NCBI RefSeq assembly: GCF_023015695.1
Contig: NZ_JALKAS010000002.1
Span: 702,501 to 766,500 of the forward strand
Source of the DNA: Jannaschia sp. S6380
Lineage (GTDB): Bacteria > Pseudomonadota > Alphaproteobacteria > Rhodobacterales > Rhodobacteraceae
Direction of reading: 5' to 3'
DNA: 64,000 nucleotides
This document shows positions 35,831 to 45,042 of the stretch, piece after piece. The notes under the pieces were generated by a model, which made no database searches, had not been told where the DNA came from, and was given only the letters and a program-made list of their open reading frames with translations. The first letter of the stretch is position 1; each line of letters begins with the position of its first letter. The translations under genes and the position numbers were made by a program.

Positions 35831-36308
35831 CGAGCGCGCGTCGAGCGACGAGACCCTTTATCGCGCGTTCGCGATCTTCAACGAGATCGGGATCGTCTCG
35901 CAACTCGGCCGTACGATATTCGAGGCGCGGCTGCCGCCCGGGGTCCTGCTGCCGCACTTCACCTTGATCAACCACCTCGTCCGCGTGCGCGACGGGCAGA
36001 CCCCCCTGGCCATGGCACGCGCGTTCCAGCTGCCCAAAACGACGGTGTCGCACATGGTGTCGGTCGTGGCGCGACATGGCTGGGTCACGCTGCGCCCCAA
36101 CCCCGAGGACGGACGCTCCAAGCGGGTCTGGCTGACCGAATCCGGCCGCGCCTTCCGCGAACGGGCGATCCGCGCCGTGGCCCCCGATCTGGCCGAGATT
36201 TCCGCTGCACTGGGGGATACCGCGCAGGATGACCTGCTGCGGCAACTGACCGCCCTGCGCGTCTATCTCGACGCCCGCAGGGACGATCCGAACGGATCCT
36301 CCGGATAG
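35823..36308 (+). CDS. MarR-family transcriptional regulator
   Basis: 161 residues. A winged helix-turn-helix: the recognition region reads [25 protein letters not shown], followed by the wing [24 protein letters not shown], with N- and C-terminal dimerisation helices. It overlaps the Acg-like gene by 8 bases, so it is co-translated and probably autoregulates through the dyads at 34665-34706. Its 3' end overlaps truA on the other strand by 46 bases. Confidence 0.9.
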   Translation: MPDERASSDETLYRAFAIFNEIGIVSQLGRTIFEARLPPGVLLPHFTLINHLVRVRDGQTPLAMARAFQLPKTTVSHMVSVVARHGWVTLRPNPEDGRSKRVWLTESGRAFRERAIRAVAPDLAEISAALGDTAQDDLLRQLTALRVYLDARRDDPNGSSG

Positions 36309-37051
36309 CCGACCCCGGTCAGGATCAGGCCATCGGGCGGCGCCACCGGTCCGCAGGCGGCACGGTCGCGCGCGGCAAGCGCATCGCGGACCCGATCGGC
36401 GGGCCAGGCCCCGGCGCCCACGCGTTCCAGCGTCCCGGCGATCGAACGGACCTGGTTGTGCAGAAACGACCGGGCCCGCAGATCCAGCCGGATCTCCTGC
36501 CCGCCGGGATAGGCGTGTTCCGTGATCGTGATCGCGTCGATGGACTTCACGGGCGACTTCGCCTGGCAGATCGAGGCGCGGAACGTCGTGAAATCATGCC
36601 GTCCGACCAGATGCCGCGCCGCGTCCCGCATCGCCTCGACGTCAAGCGGCCCCGGTACGCGCCACATCCGCCCGCGGTCCAGTGTCAGCGGCGCCCGGCG
36701 CGCGGCGATGCGGAAGGTATAGCGCCGTTCGACAGCCGCGAACCGCGCGTGCCAGTCATCGGCCACCCGCGCGCAGGCGTTGATCGCAATCGGGGCCGGC
36801 TTCAGATGCCAGTTCACGGCTTCCGACAGGCGGAACGGGTCCCAGTCGCGCTGCAGATCGGCCTGCGCCACTTGGCCGGTCGCGTGCACGCCCGCATCCG
36901 TGCGCCCGGCGGCAGCGGCGGCCGGCATCGCGGGGTCGAGGGTGCGCAGCGCCTCCTCGAGCGTCTGTTGCACGCTTGCCGGCCCGTCCTGCCGCTGCCA
37001 GCCGGCGAAGGGGCGGCCGTCATATTCGATGCGAAGGGCGAAGCGTGGCAT
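36263..37051 (-). CDS. truA: tRNA pseudouridine(38-40) synthase
   Basis: 262 residues. It isomerises uridines 38-40 of the anticodon stem. The N-terminus [19 protein letters not shown] and the catalytic Asp52 in [15 protein letters not shown] are the family hallmarks, together with the later FTTFRAS and [15 protein letters not shown]. The last 46 bases run antisense to the marR 3' end. Confidence 0.95.
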   Translation of the reverse strand: MPRFALRIEYDGRPFAGWQRQDGPASVQQTLEEALRTLDPAMPAAAAAGRTDAGVHATGQVAQADLQRDWDPFRLSEAVNWHLKPAPIAINACARVADDWHARFAAVERRYTFRIAARRAPLTLDRGRMWRVPGPLDVEAMRDAARHLVGRHDFTTFRASICQAKSPVKSIDAITITEHAYPGGQEIRLDLRARSFLHNQVRSIAGTLERVGAGAWPADRVRDALAARDRAACGPVAPPDGLILTGVGYPEDPFGSSLRASR

Positions 37052-37155
37052 GGCCGGCGTCTTAGGCCGCCCTGTCCCGCCATGCCACCCCGTCAGGGGG
37101 ACTTTCCCTCACCCGGTCGCGCGCCTACCTTGCGGGACCAAGCAGGGGGACGTGG

Positions 37156-38553
37156 ATGATCGGACGGCTGGCGGACGCGGTGACGCGCGGTTTGGGGGAC
37201 GTGACCTCCACGGTGACGGACGTGTTCGACCCGACGCTGCGGCTGGGCGTCACGGGCCTCAGCCGTGCGGGAAAGACGGTGTTCGTCACCTCGCTTGTGG
37301 CGAACCTCATCGATCGGGGCCGGATGCCGGGCTTTTCGGCCGGCGGGCGTATCGAGACGGCGTTCCTGCAGCCGCAGCCCGACGATACCGTCCCGCGCTT
37401 CGACTACGAAAGCCATCTGGCGGCCCTGACCGCACATGATCCGCACTGGCCCGAAGGGACACGTGCGGTGTCCGAGTTGCGCCTTTCGCTGCGCGTCCGG
37501 CCGGCGGGCCTTCTGTCGGGGCTGCGCGGCAACCGTACGGTTCACCTGGACATCGTGGACTATCCCGGCGAATGGCTTCTCGACCTGGGCCTGATGGAGA
37601 AATCCTACGACGAATGGTCGGCCCGCGCGCTCGGCCGCCTGGCGGCCTGGAACGCCAGCGACTACGAGGCGGTGATGCAATCCGTCGACCCGGTTGCGCG
37701 GCTGGAGGAGCCCACGGTGCAGAAACTGGCGCGCAGCTACACCGCCGCGCTGCGGGCCGCCAGGGCCGCCGGGGCTTATGACCTGACGCCGGGACGTTTC
37801 CTGCTGCCCGGTGAACTGGAAGGATCGCCCGCGTTGACATTCGCGCCGCTGCCCCCGGGCGAGGCGCCGCGCGGCAGCCTGCGGCGCGAGATGTCCCGCC
37901 GGTTCGAGGCTTACAAGAAGCAGGTCGTCTATCCATTCTTCCAGGACCATTTCGCCCGGCTGGATCGGCAGGTCGTGCTTCTCGACGTGCTCGGCGCCGT
38001 GCGCCGCGGCCCCCGCGCGGTCGAGGAGATGCGCGCCGCCATGACCGACATTCTGCAGGCCTTCCGCCCCGGTGCCATCGGTTGGCTCATGTCGCTGCTG
38101 GGCGCGCGCCGGGTCGACCGCATCCTGTTCGCGGCCACCAAGGCCGACCATCTGCACCATTCGCAGCACGCGCGCCTGACCACGTTGCTCGAGGCGATGG
38201 TCCGCGACGCCAGGTCGCGCGCCGATTTCGCGGGCGCCGAGACGAAGGCCCTGTCGATGGCGGCCCTGCGCGCCACGGTCGAGGAGGAGCGCGAGCATCG
38301 CGGCGAGATCCTGCCCGTCGTCCGTGGACGGCTGGCCGAAACCGGGCGCGAGACGGCGCTCTATCCCGGCGAGCTTCCGGCCGACCCCGCGCATCTTCTG
38401 GTGCCGGCCCGACAGGGCGCAACAGACTGGCTGGACGGCGAATACGACCTGATGGAGTTCGCGCCCGCCCCGCTGACGCTGCGCCCGGGCGAGGGGCCGC
38501 CGCATATCCGCCTCGACCGCGCGGCCGAATTCCTGCTGGGCGACCGGATCTGA
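37156..38553 (+). CDS. ycjX: YcjX family P-loop protein (DUF463)
   Basis: 465 residues. The P-loop GLSRAGKT is at 34-41. The downstream DIVDYPGEWLLDLGLMEKSYDEWS is the characteristic YcjX stretch, and LFAATKADHLHHSQH carries a G4-like TKAD. The family binds GTP and is stress-linked in enterobacteria, but its role is not settled. It is followed after 62 bases by ycjF, its usual partner. Confidence 0.9.
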   Translation: MIGRLADAVTRGLGDVTSTVTDVFDPTLRLGVTGLSRAGKTVFVTSLVANLIDRGRMPGFSAGGRIETAFLQPQPDDTVPRFDYESHLAALTAHDPHWPEGTRAVSELRLSLRVRPAGLLSGLRGNRTVHLDIVDYPGEWLLDLGLMEKSYDEWSARALGRLAAWNASDYEAVMQSVDPVARLEEPTVQKLARSYTAALRAARAAGAYDLTPGRFLLPGELEGSPALTFAPLPPGEAPRGSLRREMSRRFEAYKKQVVYPFFQDHFARLDRQVVLLDVLGAVRRGPRAVEEMRAAMTDILQAFRPGAIGWLMSLLGARRVDRILFAATKADHLHHSQHARLTTLLEAMVRDARSRADFAGAETKALSMAALRATVEEEREHRGEILPVVRGRLAETGRETALYPGELPADPAHLLVPARQGATDWLDGEYDLMEFAPAPLTLRPGEGPPHIRLDRAAEFLLGDRI

Positions 38554-38615
38554 GCGATGTTGCATCCCGCACGTGCCGACATATCTGCAAGGACGGCTGA
38601 ACGGGGAACGCATCC

Positions 38616-39677
38616 ATGACCGACGGATCCGAAGGCGGACCGCGCCGTCGCGCGGTCCTGTTCGATGTCGAAGGCGACCAGCCCGCTCCGCGGCGCGGTT
38701 CGGTCCGCCTCGACGCGCCGGAGGGCCGGGTCGATCCCGCCACGGCCCCGCCCGTCCCCGATGCGGAGGTTGCGCCGCCCGGATCCGGCCGGGCGATGCA
38801 GACCGTCGCCCTGTTGGTGGCCCGGCGGCAGAACGGCCTGGCCGGGTGGTTCTTCGCGGCGCTGACCGCGGTGGTCGGTTTCATGCTGACGGTCGCGGCC
38901 TGGGAATTCGTGACCGGGCTTCTTGCCGCGCGGCCGGTCCTGGGCTGGATCGCCGCGATCCTGGTCGGCGCTTTCGTCGCCGTGTCGCTGGCGATCGCAC
39001 TGCGCGAGATCGTGGCCCTGGCCCGGCTCGCACGGATCGACGACCTGCGCACGGAGGCCGCGGCGGTCACCGACCTCAAGGGCGCACGTGCCCTGGCCGA
39101 TCACGTGGCGCGGTTCTATGCCGGCCGTCCCGACACGCGTTGGGGCCGCGAAGATCTGGCGGCCCGCCGTGCGGACGTGTTCGACGCCGATGCCCTCGTC
39201 GCACTGACCGAGCGCAGCCTGCTTGTCCCCCTCGATGCCGCCGCCACGCGCGAGGTGGAAGCCGCCGCGCGGCAGGTCGCCCTGGTCACCGCCGTGGTGC
39301 CGTTGGCGCTGGCGGACGTGGTGGCGGCGCTGACGTCCAACCTGCGCATGATCCGCCGCATCGCCCTGATCTACGGCGGCCGCGGCGGCACGCTGGGCAG
39401 TTGGCGCCTGGCACGGACCGTCCTGACACATCTGGCCGCCACCGGGGCGGTCGCCGTGGGGGATGACATGATCCAGTCCGTGGCCGGCGGCGGTGTCCTC
39501 GCCCGGCTCAGCCGCCGTTTCGGCGAAGGCTTGGTGAACGGCGCGCTGACGGCGCGGGTGGGCGTGGCCGCGATGGAGGTCTGCCGGCCGCTGCCGTTCA
39601 CCCATGAGCGTCCGCCACGGATCACGTCGGTGATCCAGCGGTCGCTGACCGGCCTGTTCGGCCAGAAGGAGACCTGA
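38616..39677 (+). CDS. ycjF: YcjF family membrane protein (DUF697)
   Basis: 353 residues. An N-terminal soluble stretch rich in Pro and Arg (about 1-75) is followed by two adjacent membrane helices (about 85-140: WFFAALTAVVGFMLTVAAWEF and LGWIAAILVGAFVAVSLAIAL). The DUF697 domain then has ATREVEAAARQVALVTAVVPLALADVVAALTSNLRMIRRIALIYGGRGG. It is the membrane partner of YcjX. The next gene starts one base after its stop. Confidence 0.9.
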   Translation: MTDGSEGGPRRRAVLFDVEGDQPAPRRGSVRLDAPEGRVDPATAPPVPDAEVAPPGSGRAMQTVALLVARRQNGLAGWFFAALTAVVGFMLTVAAWEFVTGLLAARPVLGWIAAILVGAFVAVSLAIALREIVALARLARIDDLRTEAAAVTDLKGARALADHVARFYAGRPDTRWGREDLAARRADVFDADALVALTERSLLVPLDAAATREVEAAARQVALVTAVVPLALADVVAALTSNLRMIRRIALIYGGRGGTLGSWRLARTVLTHLAATGAVAVGDDMIQSVAGGGVLARLSRRFGEGLVNGALTARVGVAAMEVCRPLPFTHERPPRITSVIQRSLTGLFGQKET

Positions 39678-39678
39678 G

Positions 39679-41316
39679 ATGGAAAGTCTGGCCCAGGATC
39701 TGAGCACGATGGTCCGTACCCCGCTAACCGACGACCATGTCGCACGCATCCGCGAGATCGGGCGCGAGATGGAGTTCGGAGCGGGCGAGACCTTCGTCGC
39801 GTTGGGCGCGCCGATGGACCGGTTCCTGTATCTTCTCGAAGGGGAGGCCGAGGCGGTCGATCCGGTGACAGGCGGGCGCTACGGCGACGGGTCGACGCTC
39901 GGTCCCGGACAGTTCGCCGGGGAGATCAGCTTCCTGACCGGCGCGAAATCCATGCTGGCGATGCGCGCGGTCCGCGACTGCCGCTTTCTGGTGGCGGACC
40001 GGGTGCCCATGCTCGAGCTGATGAGCCGCGTGCCGGAGATGTCGGACATTATCGTCACCGTGCTGGCCGCGCGCCGCCGGCGCCTGCTCGAAAGCAACGA
40101 GGCAAGCCTGACGCTGATCGGCATCGACCGGGATCGGCAGATCGCCGCGATCGCGGCCTTCGCCGGTCGCAACCGCATCCCGTTCCGCGCGCTGGACCTC
40201 GACGGCGGCGAGGCGGCGGAGGTGGCGCAGAGTTGTTCGATCCGCCCGACCGAGCCGGCGGTCGTGTTCGGCAAGGACCGGGTGATCGAGGCGCCGACGC
40301 CGCGCAAGATCGCGCGTCTGTTCGGACTGGACCTGGAGCTCGAATCTGATTGTGTCCACGACGTCCTGATCGTCGGCGGCGGGCCCGGCGGGATCGCGGC
40401 CGCGGTCTATGCCGGGGCCGAGGGGCTGTCGGCGCTGGTGGTGGAGGACGCGACCATCGGCGGGCAGGCCGGCACGTCCAGCCGGATCGAGAACTACATG
40501 GGCTTTCCGACGGGGATTTCGGGGGCCGACCTCTGCTGGCGGGGCGAGGTTCAGGCAATGAAGTTCGGCGCGCGCTTCGCGGTCCCCCGCCGCGCCACGG
40601 CGCTCGCGCGCCGCGAGGACGGGATCTTCTGCGTCACGCTCGACGACGGGACCGAGACCTGCGCCCGCGCGATCGTCATCGCCACCGGTGTCCAGTACCG
40701 GCGCCTGCCGCTCGACCGTCTGGAGGCGTTCGAGGGCGCGGGCGTCTATTATGCCGCGACCGAGATCGAGGCGCGGTTCTGCCGAGGCACCGACGTGGCG
40801 ATCATCGGGGGCGGAAATTCGGCCGGACAGGCGGCGATGTTCCTGTCGCGTCACGCACGCTGCGTGCACCTGCTGGTGCGGGGCGACAGCCTGGCCGACA
40901 GCATGTCCAGCTATCTGAGTGGACGGCTGGAGGCCGACGAGGCGATCCGGGTGCGATACAACACGGAGGTCGCCTCGCTGGAAGGCAACGGCAAGCTCTC
41001 GGCCATTCACCTGAAGGGCGATGGGGTCGAGCCGGGCGACGACCGTATCGCGTCGCGCGCGCTTTTCGTGATGGTCGGAGCGGCGCCGAACACCGCCTGG
41101 CTCGGCGATCAGGTCGCGAGCGACGACAAGGGCTTCATCCTGACGGGCGATGCCGTGGGCCGCGACAGCCCCTTCGCCACATCGCTCGACGGGGTGTTCG
41201 CGGTGGGCGACGTGCGTGCGGGTTCGGTGAAGCGCGTGGCGAGTTCGGTGGGCGAGGGGTCGGTGGTGATTTCCAGGGTCTGGGATCACGTGGCCGGGCA
41301 GGCACCGCCGGGCTGA
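39679..41316 (+). CDS. cNMP-binding-domain / thioredoxin-reductase-like flavoprotein lacking the CxxC
   Basis: 545 residues. A cyclic-nucleotide-binding-type domain spans about 1-130 (GQFAGEISFLTGAKS). A middle segment (about 140-215) has a thioredoxin- or receiver-like character. The FAD domain starts about 231 (LIVGGGPGGIAAAVYAGAEG, GGQAGTSSRIENYMGFP) and the NAD(P)H site is near 373 (AIIGGGNSAGQAAMFLS). Where thioredoxin reductases carry the redox CxxC, this one reads VYYAATEIEARFC, so it cannot relay electrons through that disulfide. It starts one base after ycjF. Confidence 0.85.
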   Translation: MESLAQDLSTMVRTPLTDDHVARIREIGREMEFGAGETFVALGAPMDRFLYLLEGEAEAVDPVTGGRYGDGSTLGPGQFAGEISFLTGAKSMLAMRAVRDCRFLVADRVPMLELMSRVPEMSDIIVTVLAARRRRLLESNEASLTLIGIDRDRQIAAIAAFAGRNRIPFRALDLDGGEAAEVAQSCSIRPTEPAVVFGKDRVIEAPTPRKIARLFGLDLELESDCVHDVLIVGGGPGGIAAAVYAGAEGLSALVVEDATIGGQAGTSSRIENYMGFPTGISGADLCWRGEVQAMKFGARFAVPRRATALARREDGIFCVTLDDGTETCARAIVIATGVQYRRLPLDRLEAFEGAGVYYAATEIEARFCRGTDVAIIGGGNSAGQAAMFLSRHARCVHLLVRGDSLADSMSSYLSGRLEADEAIRVRYNTEVASLEGNGKLSAIHLKGDGVEPGDDRIASRALFVMVGAAPNTAWLGDQVASDDKGFILTGDAVGRDSPFATSLDGVFAVGDVRAGSVKRVASSVGEGSVVISRVWDHVAGQAPPG

Positions 41317-41370
41317 CCCGGCCCCGCCGGGGCGGCCGTTCGGGCCCGAGGCGCGGACCGATCGACCGGG

Positions 41371-41454
41371 TCAGTCCCGCCGGCGCGGCCGGGACAGGAC
41401 CAGCGGGGCCAGGACCAGGATGCTCGTGGCGACGATGGCGATAAGCGGGGACAT
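41371..41454 (-). CDS. 27-residue small membrane peptide
   Basis: The reverse strand reads MSPLIAIVATSILVLAPLVL followed by SRPRRRD and a stop. One hydrophobic helix is followed by a basic tail, which by the positive-inside rule predicts an outside N-terminus. AAGGAGGAG lies 8 bases before the ATG. It sits alone between the flavoprotein and ileS, on the opposite strand. Function unknown. Confidence 0.55.
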   Translation of the reverse strand: MSPLIAIVATSILVLAPLVLSRPRRRD

Positions 41455-41725
41455 GGCGGCTCCTCCTTCGCCGCCGATACTGCGGGCCAATGGTGAACGG
41501 AAGGTTAACGCCTGTCGGCCCCCGTCCAAGCATGGCGTGCGGCCCCCGCATGGTGCCCGGCTTGCCGTTCCCGCCCGACGGTGCCTATAACGCCGGCGAT
41601 GACGGAACCCGCGCTCATAGACACGCGAATTAGCCCCCCGGCGCCCTGATCCACGGGGCGGCCGGGCAAAGGTGTCGCGGCCCGCGCACCGACCTTCTAC
41701 CAACGCCGATCCGAAGGACGCACGC

Positions 41726-44704
41726 ATGAGCGCGGAATCCCCCGACTACAAGTCCACCCTGAACCTGCCGCAGACCGATTTCCCGATGCGCGCGGGCCTG
41801 CCGAAACGCGAACCCGAATGGCTCGACCGCTGGGCGCGGATCGGCGTCTACGACCGCCTGCGCGAAAAGGCGGCGCGCGCGCCTTTCACGCTGCATGACG
41901 GTCCGCCCTATGCGAACGGGCATCTGCATATCGGGCACGCGCTGAACAAGACGCTCAAGGACATGGTGGTCCGGTCGCGCCAGATGATGGGCTTCGACGC
42001 GCGCTACGTGCCCGGCTGGGACTGCCACGGCCTGCCGATCGAATGGAAGATCGAGGAGGCATACCGCGCCAAGGGCCGCGACAAGGATGCCGTGGACGTG
42101 GTCGAGTTCCGCCGCGAATGCCGCGACTTCGCCGCCCAATGGGTCGACGTGCAGCGCGAGGAGTTCAAGCGGCTGGGCATCACCGGCAACTGGGCCGACC
42201 CCTATCTGACGATGGATTTCCATGCCGAGGCGGTGATCGCGGCGGAGTTTCAGAAGTTCCTGACGAACGGGCTGGTCTATCAGGGCTCCAAGCCCGTGAT
42301 GTGGTCGCCGGTCGAGAAGACCGCCCTGGCCGAGGCGGAGGTGGAGTATCACGACCGCCAGGTCGACGCGATCTGGGTGGCCTTCCCCGTCGTCGCGGCC
42401 CGGTCCGACGTCTACGAGGCCGAGACAGCCTATGCCGAGGAGGAGGAGATGCAGGGCCAGCGGGCCAGCATCCTCGAGGCGTCGGTCGAGCGCGAGGCGC
42501 AGCTTCGGGCGGCACGCGTGCTTATCTGGACCACCACGCCCTGGACGATCCCGCAGAACCGCGCGATCTGCTTCGGGCCGGACATCGCCTACGGCCTCTA
42601 CGAGGTCGTCGCCACGCCCGAGGAATGCTGGGCCGAGGCCGGCCAAACCTACATCATCGCCGATGCGCAGGCCGAGGGCGCGCTGGCCGCCGCCCGGCTG
42701 GACCCCGCGATGTGGCGCCGCGTCCGCCCCGTCCAGGTCGAGGAGTTGGCCGCGCTGACCTGCGCCCACCCCCTGCGCGGGGCCGATGGTGCGGCGGGCG
42801 AATGGGATTACGACGTCCCGCTTTTCCCCGGCGATCACGTCACCGACGACGCCGGCACGGGGTTCGTCCACACCGCGCCTAGCCACGGCGACGACGACTA
42901 CCAGATCGGTCTGAAGCATGGCCTGCCCATGACCTACAATGTCGAGGCCGATGGGACCCTGCGCGCCGATCTGCCCTTCTTCGGCGGCGAGGCGATCATC
43001 CGGCCGAACGGCAAACCCGGCGGCGCCAACAAGGCCGTCATCGACAAGCTGGTCGAACGAGGCGCCTTGCTGGCGCGCGCCCGACTGACGATCTCCGACG
43101 CCCATTCCTGGCGATCCAAGGCTCCCGTGATCCGCCTGAACCGCCCGCAATGGTTCGCCGCCATCGACCGGCCCGTGGGCGATGGGCGGGACGAATATGG
43201 TCGCACCGTGCGCGCCCGGGCGCTGACCTCCATCGACAGCCTGGTGGAATGGACGCCCCGGCGGGGCCGCAACCGCCTGCATTCGATGATCGAGAACCGG
43301 CCCGACTGGGTCCTCTCACGCCAACGTGCCTGGGGCGTGCCGTTGACCTGTTTCACGCGCGTGGGCGCCGCGGCGGACGACCCGGACTTCCTGCTGCGCG
43401 ACCCGGAGGTGAACGCCCGCATCATCGCCGCCTTCGAGGCGGAGGGCGCCGACGCCTGGTACAAGCCCGGCGCGAAGGAACGCTTCCTCGGGTCCGACCA
43501 CGATCCGGCCGACTGGAACAAGGTCGACGATATCCTGGACGTCTGGTTCGATTCCGGCTCCACCCACGCCTTCGTGCTGCGTGATCGCGACGACGGGACG
43601 GAGGACGGCATCGCCGACGTCTATCTGGAAGGCACCGACCAGCATCGCGGGTGGTTCCATTCCTCGATGCTGCAAGGTTGCGGCACGCTGGGACGTGCGC
43701 CCTATCGCGCCGTGGTCACGCACGGGTTCACGCTGGACGAGAAGGGCGTGAAGATGTCCAAGTCGCTCGGCAACACCATCGTCCCGCAGGAGGTGGTCGA
43801 CCAGTACGGCGCCGATATCCTGCGCCTCTGGGTGGCGACCGTCGATTACACGTCCGATCACCGCATCGGGCCCGAGATCCTCAAGGGCGTCGCCGACGCC
43901 TATCGCCGGCTTCGCAACACGATGCGGTTCATGCTCGGCTCGATGACGGATGCCGCGCCGGTCGACACGCTTGAGATGCCGGAGCTGGACCGATGGGTCC
44001 TGCATCGCCTTTCGCAACTGGATGACGAAATCCGCGCGGCCTATGCCGCCTATGATTTCGCCGCGGTGTTCCAGGCCATCTTCCAATTCGCCACGGTCGA
44101 CCTGTCGTCGTTCTACTTCGACATTCGCAAGGACGCGCTCTATTGCGACGGCGATACGCCGCGCCGCCGTGCCGCGCGGACCGTTCTGGGGCTGCTGCAC
44201 GAACGCCTGACGACCTGGCTCGCGCCGATCCTGCCGTTCACCATGGAGGAGATCTGGTTGGAGGTGCATCCGGGCGAGGACTCTTCCGTCCACCTGCAGG
44301 ATTTCCCCGCGCCGCGTCCCGGCTGGCACGATTCCGAACTGGCCGCGCGATGGTCGCGCATCCGAGCCGTCCGCCGCGTCGTGACAGGCGCGTTGGAAAT
44401 GGCGCGGCGCGAGAAGATCATCGGATCGTCGCTGGAGGCCGCGCCCGTCGTGCATGTCGACGCCGAGACGGCCGCGCTTCTGGCCGGCGTCAATTTCGAC
44501 GACATCTGCATCGTCAGCGCGATCACCGTGACCGACACCCCCGCCCCGCCCGAGGCCTATCGGAGCGAGGACACCGACGGCGTGGCCGTCGTCTTCGCCC
44601 AGGCCCAGGGCGGCAAGTGTCAGCGGTGCTGGAAGGTCCTGCCCGATGTCGGCCACCACGGCCATGACGGCGTCTGCGCCCGCTGCGACGCGGCACTGTC
44701 CTGA
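41726..44704 (+). CDS. ileS: Isoleucyl-tRNA synthetase
   Basis: 992 residues. It charges tRNA-Ile and edits valine. The HIGH motif is in PYANGHLHIGHALNKT (about 65-75), WDCHGLPIEWK follows, the editing domain is about 200-430, and KMSKS lies in GVKMSKSLGN (about 675). The C-terminal zinc-binding CQRCWK ... CARC is present. The ATG at 41726 has GAAGGA about 8 bases upstream; an in-frame start at 41672 adds 18 unrelated residues. The 271 bases upstream contain no further gene that I can support. Confidence 0.96.
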   Translation: MSAESPDYKSTLNLPQTDFPMRAGLPKREPEWLDRWARIGVYDRLREKAARAPFTLHDGPPYANGHLHIGHALNKTLKDMVVRSRQMMGFDARYVPGWDCHGLPIEWKIEEAYRAKGRDKDAVDVVEFRRECRDFAAQWVDVQREEFKRLGITGNWADPYLTMDFHAEAVIAAEFQKFLTNGLVYQGSKPVMWSPVEKTALAEAEVEYHDRQVDAIWVAFPVVAARSDVYEAETAYAEEEEMQGQRASILEASVEREAQLRAARVLIWTTTPWTIPQNRAICFGPDIAYGLYEVVATPEECWAEAGQTYIIADAQAEGALAAARLDPAMWRRVRPVQVEELAALTCAHPLRGADGAAGEWDYDVPLFPGDHVTDDAGTGFVHTAPSHGDDDYQIGLKHGLPMTYNVEADGTLRADLPFFGGEAIIRPNGKPGGANKAVIDKLVERGALLARARLTISDAHSWRSKAPVIRLNRPQWFAAIDRPVGDGRDEYGRTVRARALTSIDSLVEWTPRRGRNRLHSMIENRPDWVLSRQRAWGVPLTCFTRVGAAADDPDFLLRDPEVNARIIAAFEAEGADAWYKPGAKERFLGSDHDPADWNKVDDILDVWFDSGSTHAFVLRDRDDGTEDGIADVYLEGTDQHRGWFHSSMLQGCGTLGRAPYRAVVTHGFTLDEKGVKMSKSLGNTIVPQEVVDQYGADILRLWVATVDYTSDHRIGPEILKGVADAYRRLRNTMRFMLGSMTDAAPVDTLEMPELDRWVLHRLSQLDDEIRAAYAAYDFAAVFQAIFQFATVDLSSFYFDIRKDALYCDGDTPRRRAARTVLGLLHERLTTWLAPILPFTMEEIWLEVHPGEDSSVHLQDFPAPRPGWHDSELAARWSRIRAVRRVVTGALEMARREKIIGSSLEAAPVVHVDAETAALLAGVNFDDICIVSAITVTDTPAPPEAYRSEDTDGVAVVFAQAQGGKCQRCWKVLPDVGHHGHDGVCARCDAALS

Positions 44705-44958
44705 CGGGCCCGTCCGACGATCGTATCGCCGCGGCGCTGCGCGAGCTTGCGCGGCGTCGCGGAGCGGATGCGAGCTTCTGCCCGTCCGAGGTCGCGCGGG
44801 CGCTGACCGACGACTGGCGCCCCCTCATGCCGCGCATCCGTGCCGTTGCGGCGACCCTGCCCGGCCTCATGGCGACCCAAGGCGGCGTACCGGTCGACCC
44901 GGTGACGGCAAGCGGCCCGATCCGCCTGCGCGCGGCGCCGCCCGACCGTCAGACGTAA
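44701..44958 (+). CDS. DUF3253 family protein, apparently with a CTG start
   Basis: 85 residues. The translation DRIAAALRELARRRGADASF, CPSEVARALTDDWRPLMPR and IRAVAATLPGLMATQGG, ending ASGPIRLR, matches what I know of DUF3253, a small winged-helix-like family of unknown role. The frame closes upstream at a TGA (44665-44667). Between that stop and the conserved part there is no ATG, GTG or TTG; the best start is CTG at 44701, overlapping the ileS stop (CTGA). The next in-frame ATG (44827) would delete the conserved first half. Translation by coupling to ileS is likely. Confidence 0.7.
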   Translation: MTGPSDDRIAAALRELARRRGADASFCPSEVARALTDDWRPLMPRIRAVAATLPGLMATQGGVPVDPVTASGPIRLRAAPPDRQT

Positions 44959-45042
44959 CGGACGCCGAAACTGCCTTGGACGGCGCGGTATCCCGTATGG
45001 GATCCGCCCGGCGGCGCGTCACCGCGCGGCGGGCGGGTCGTC

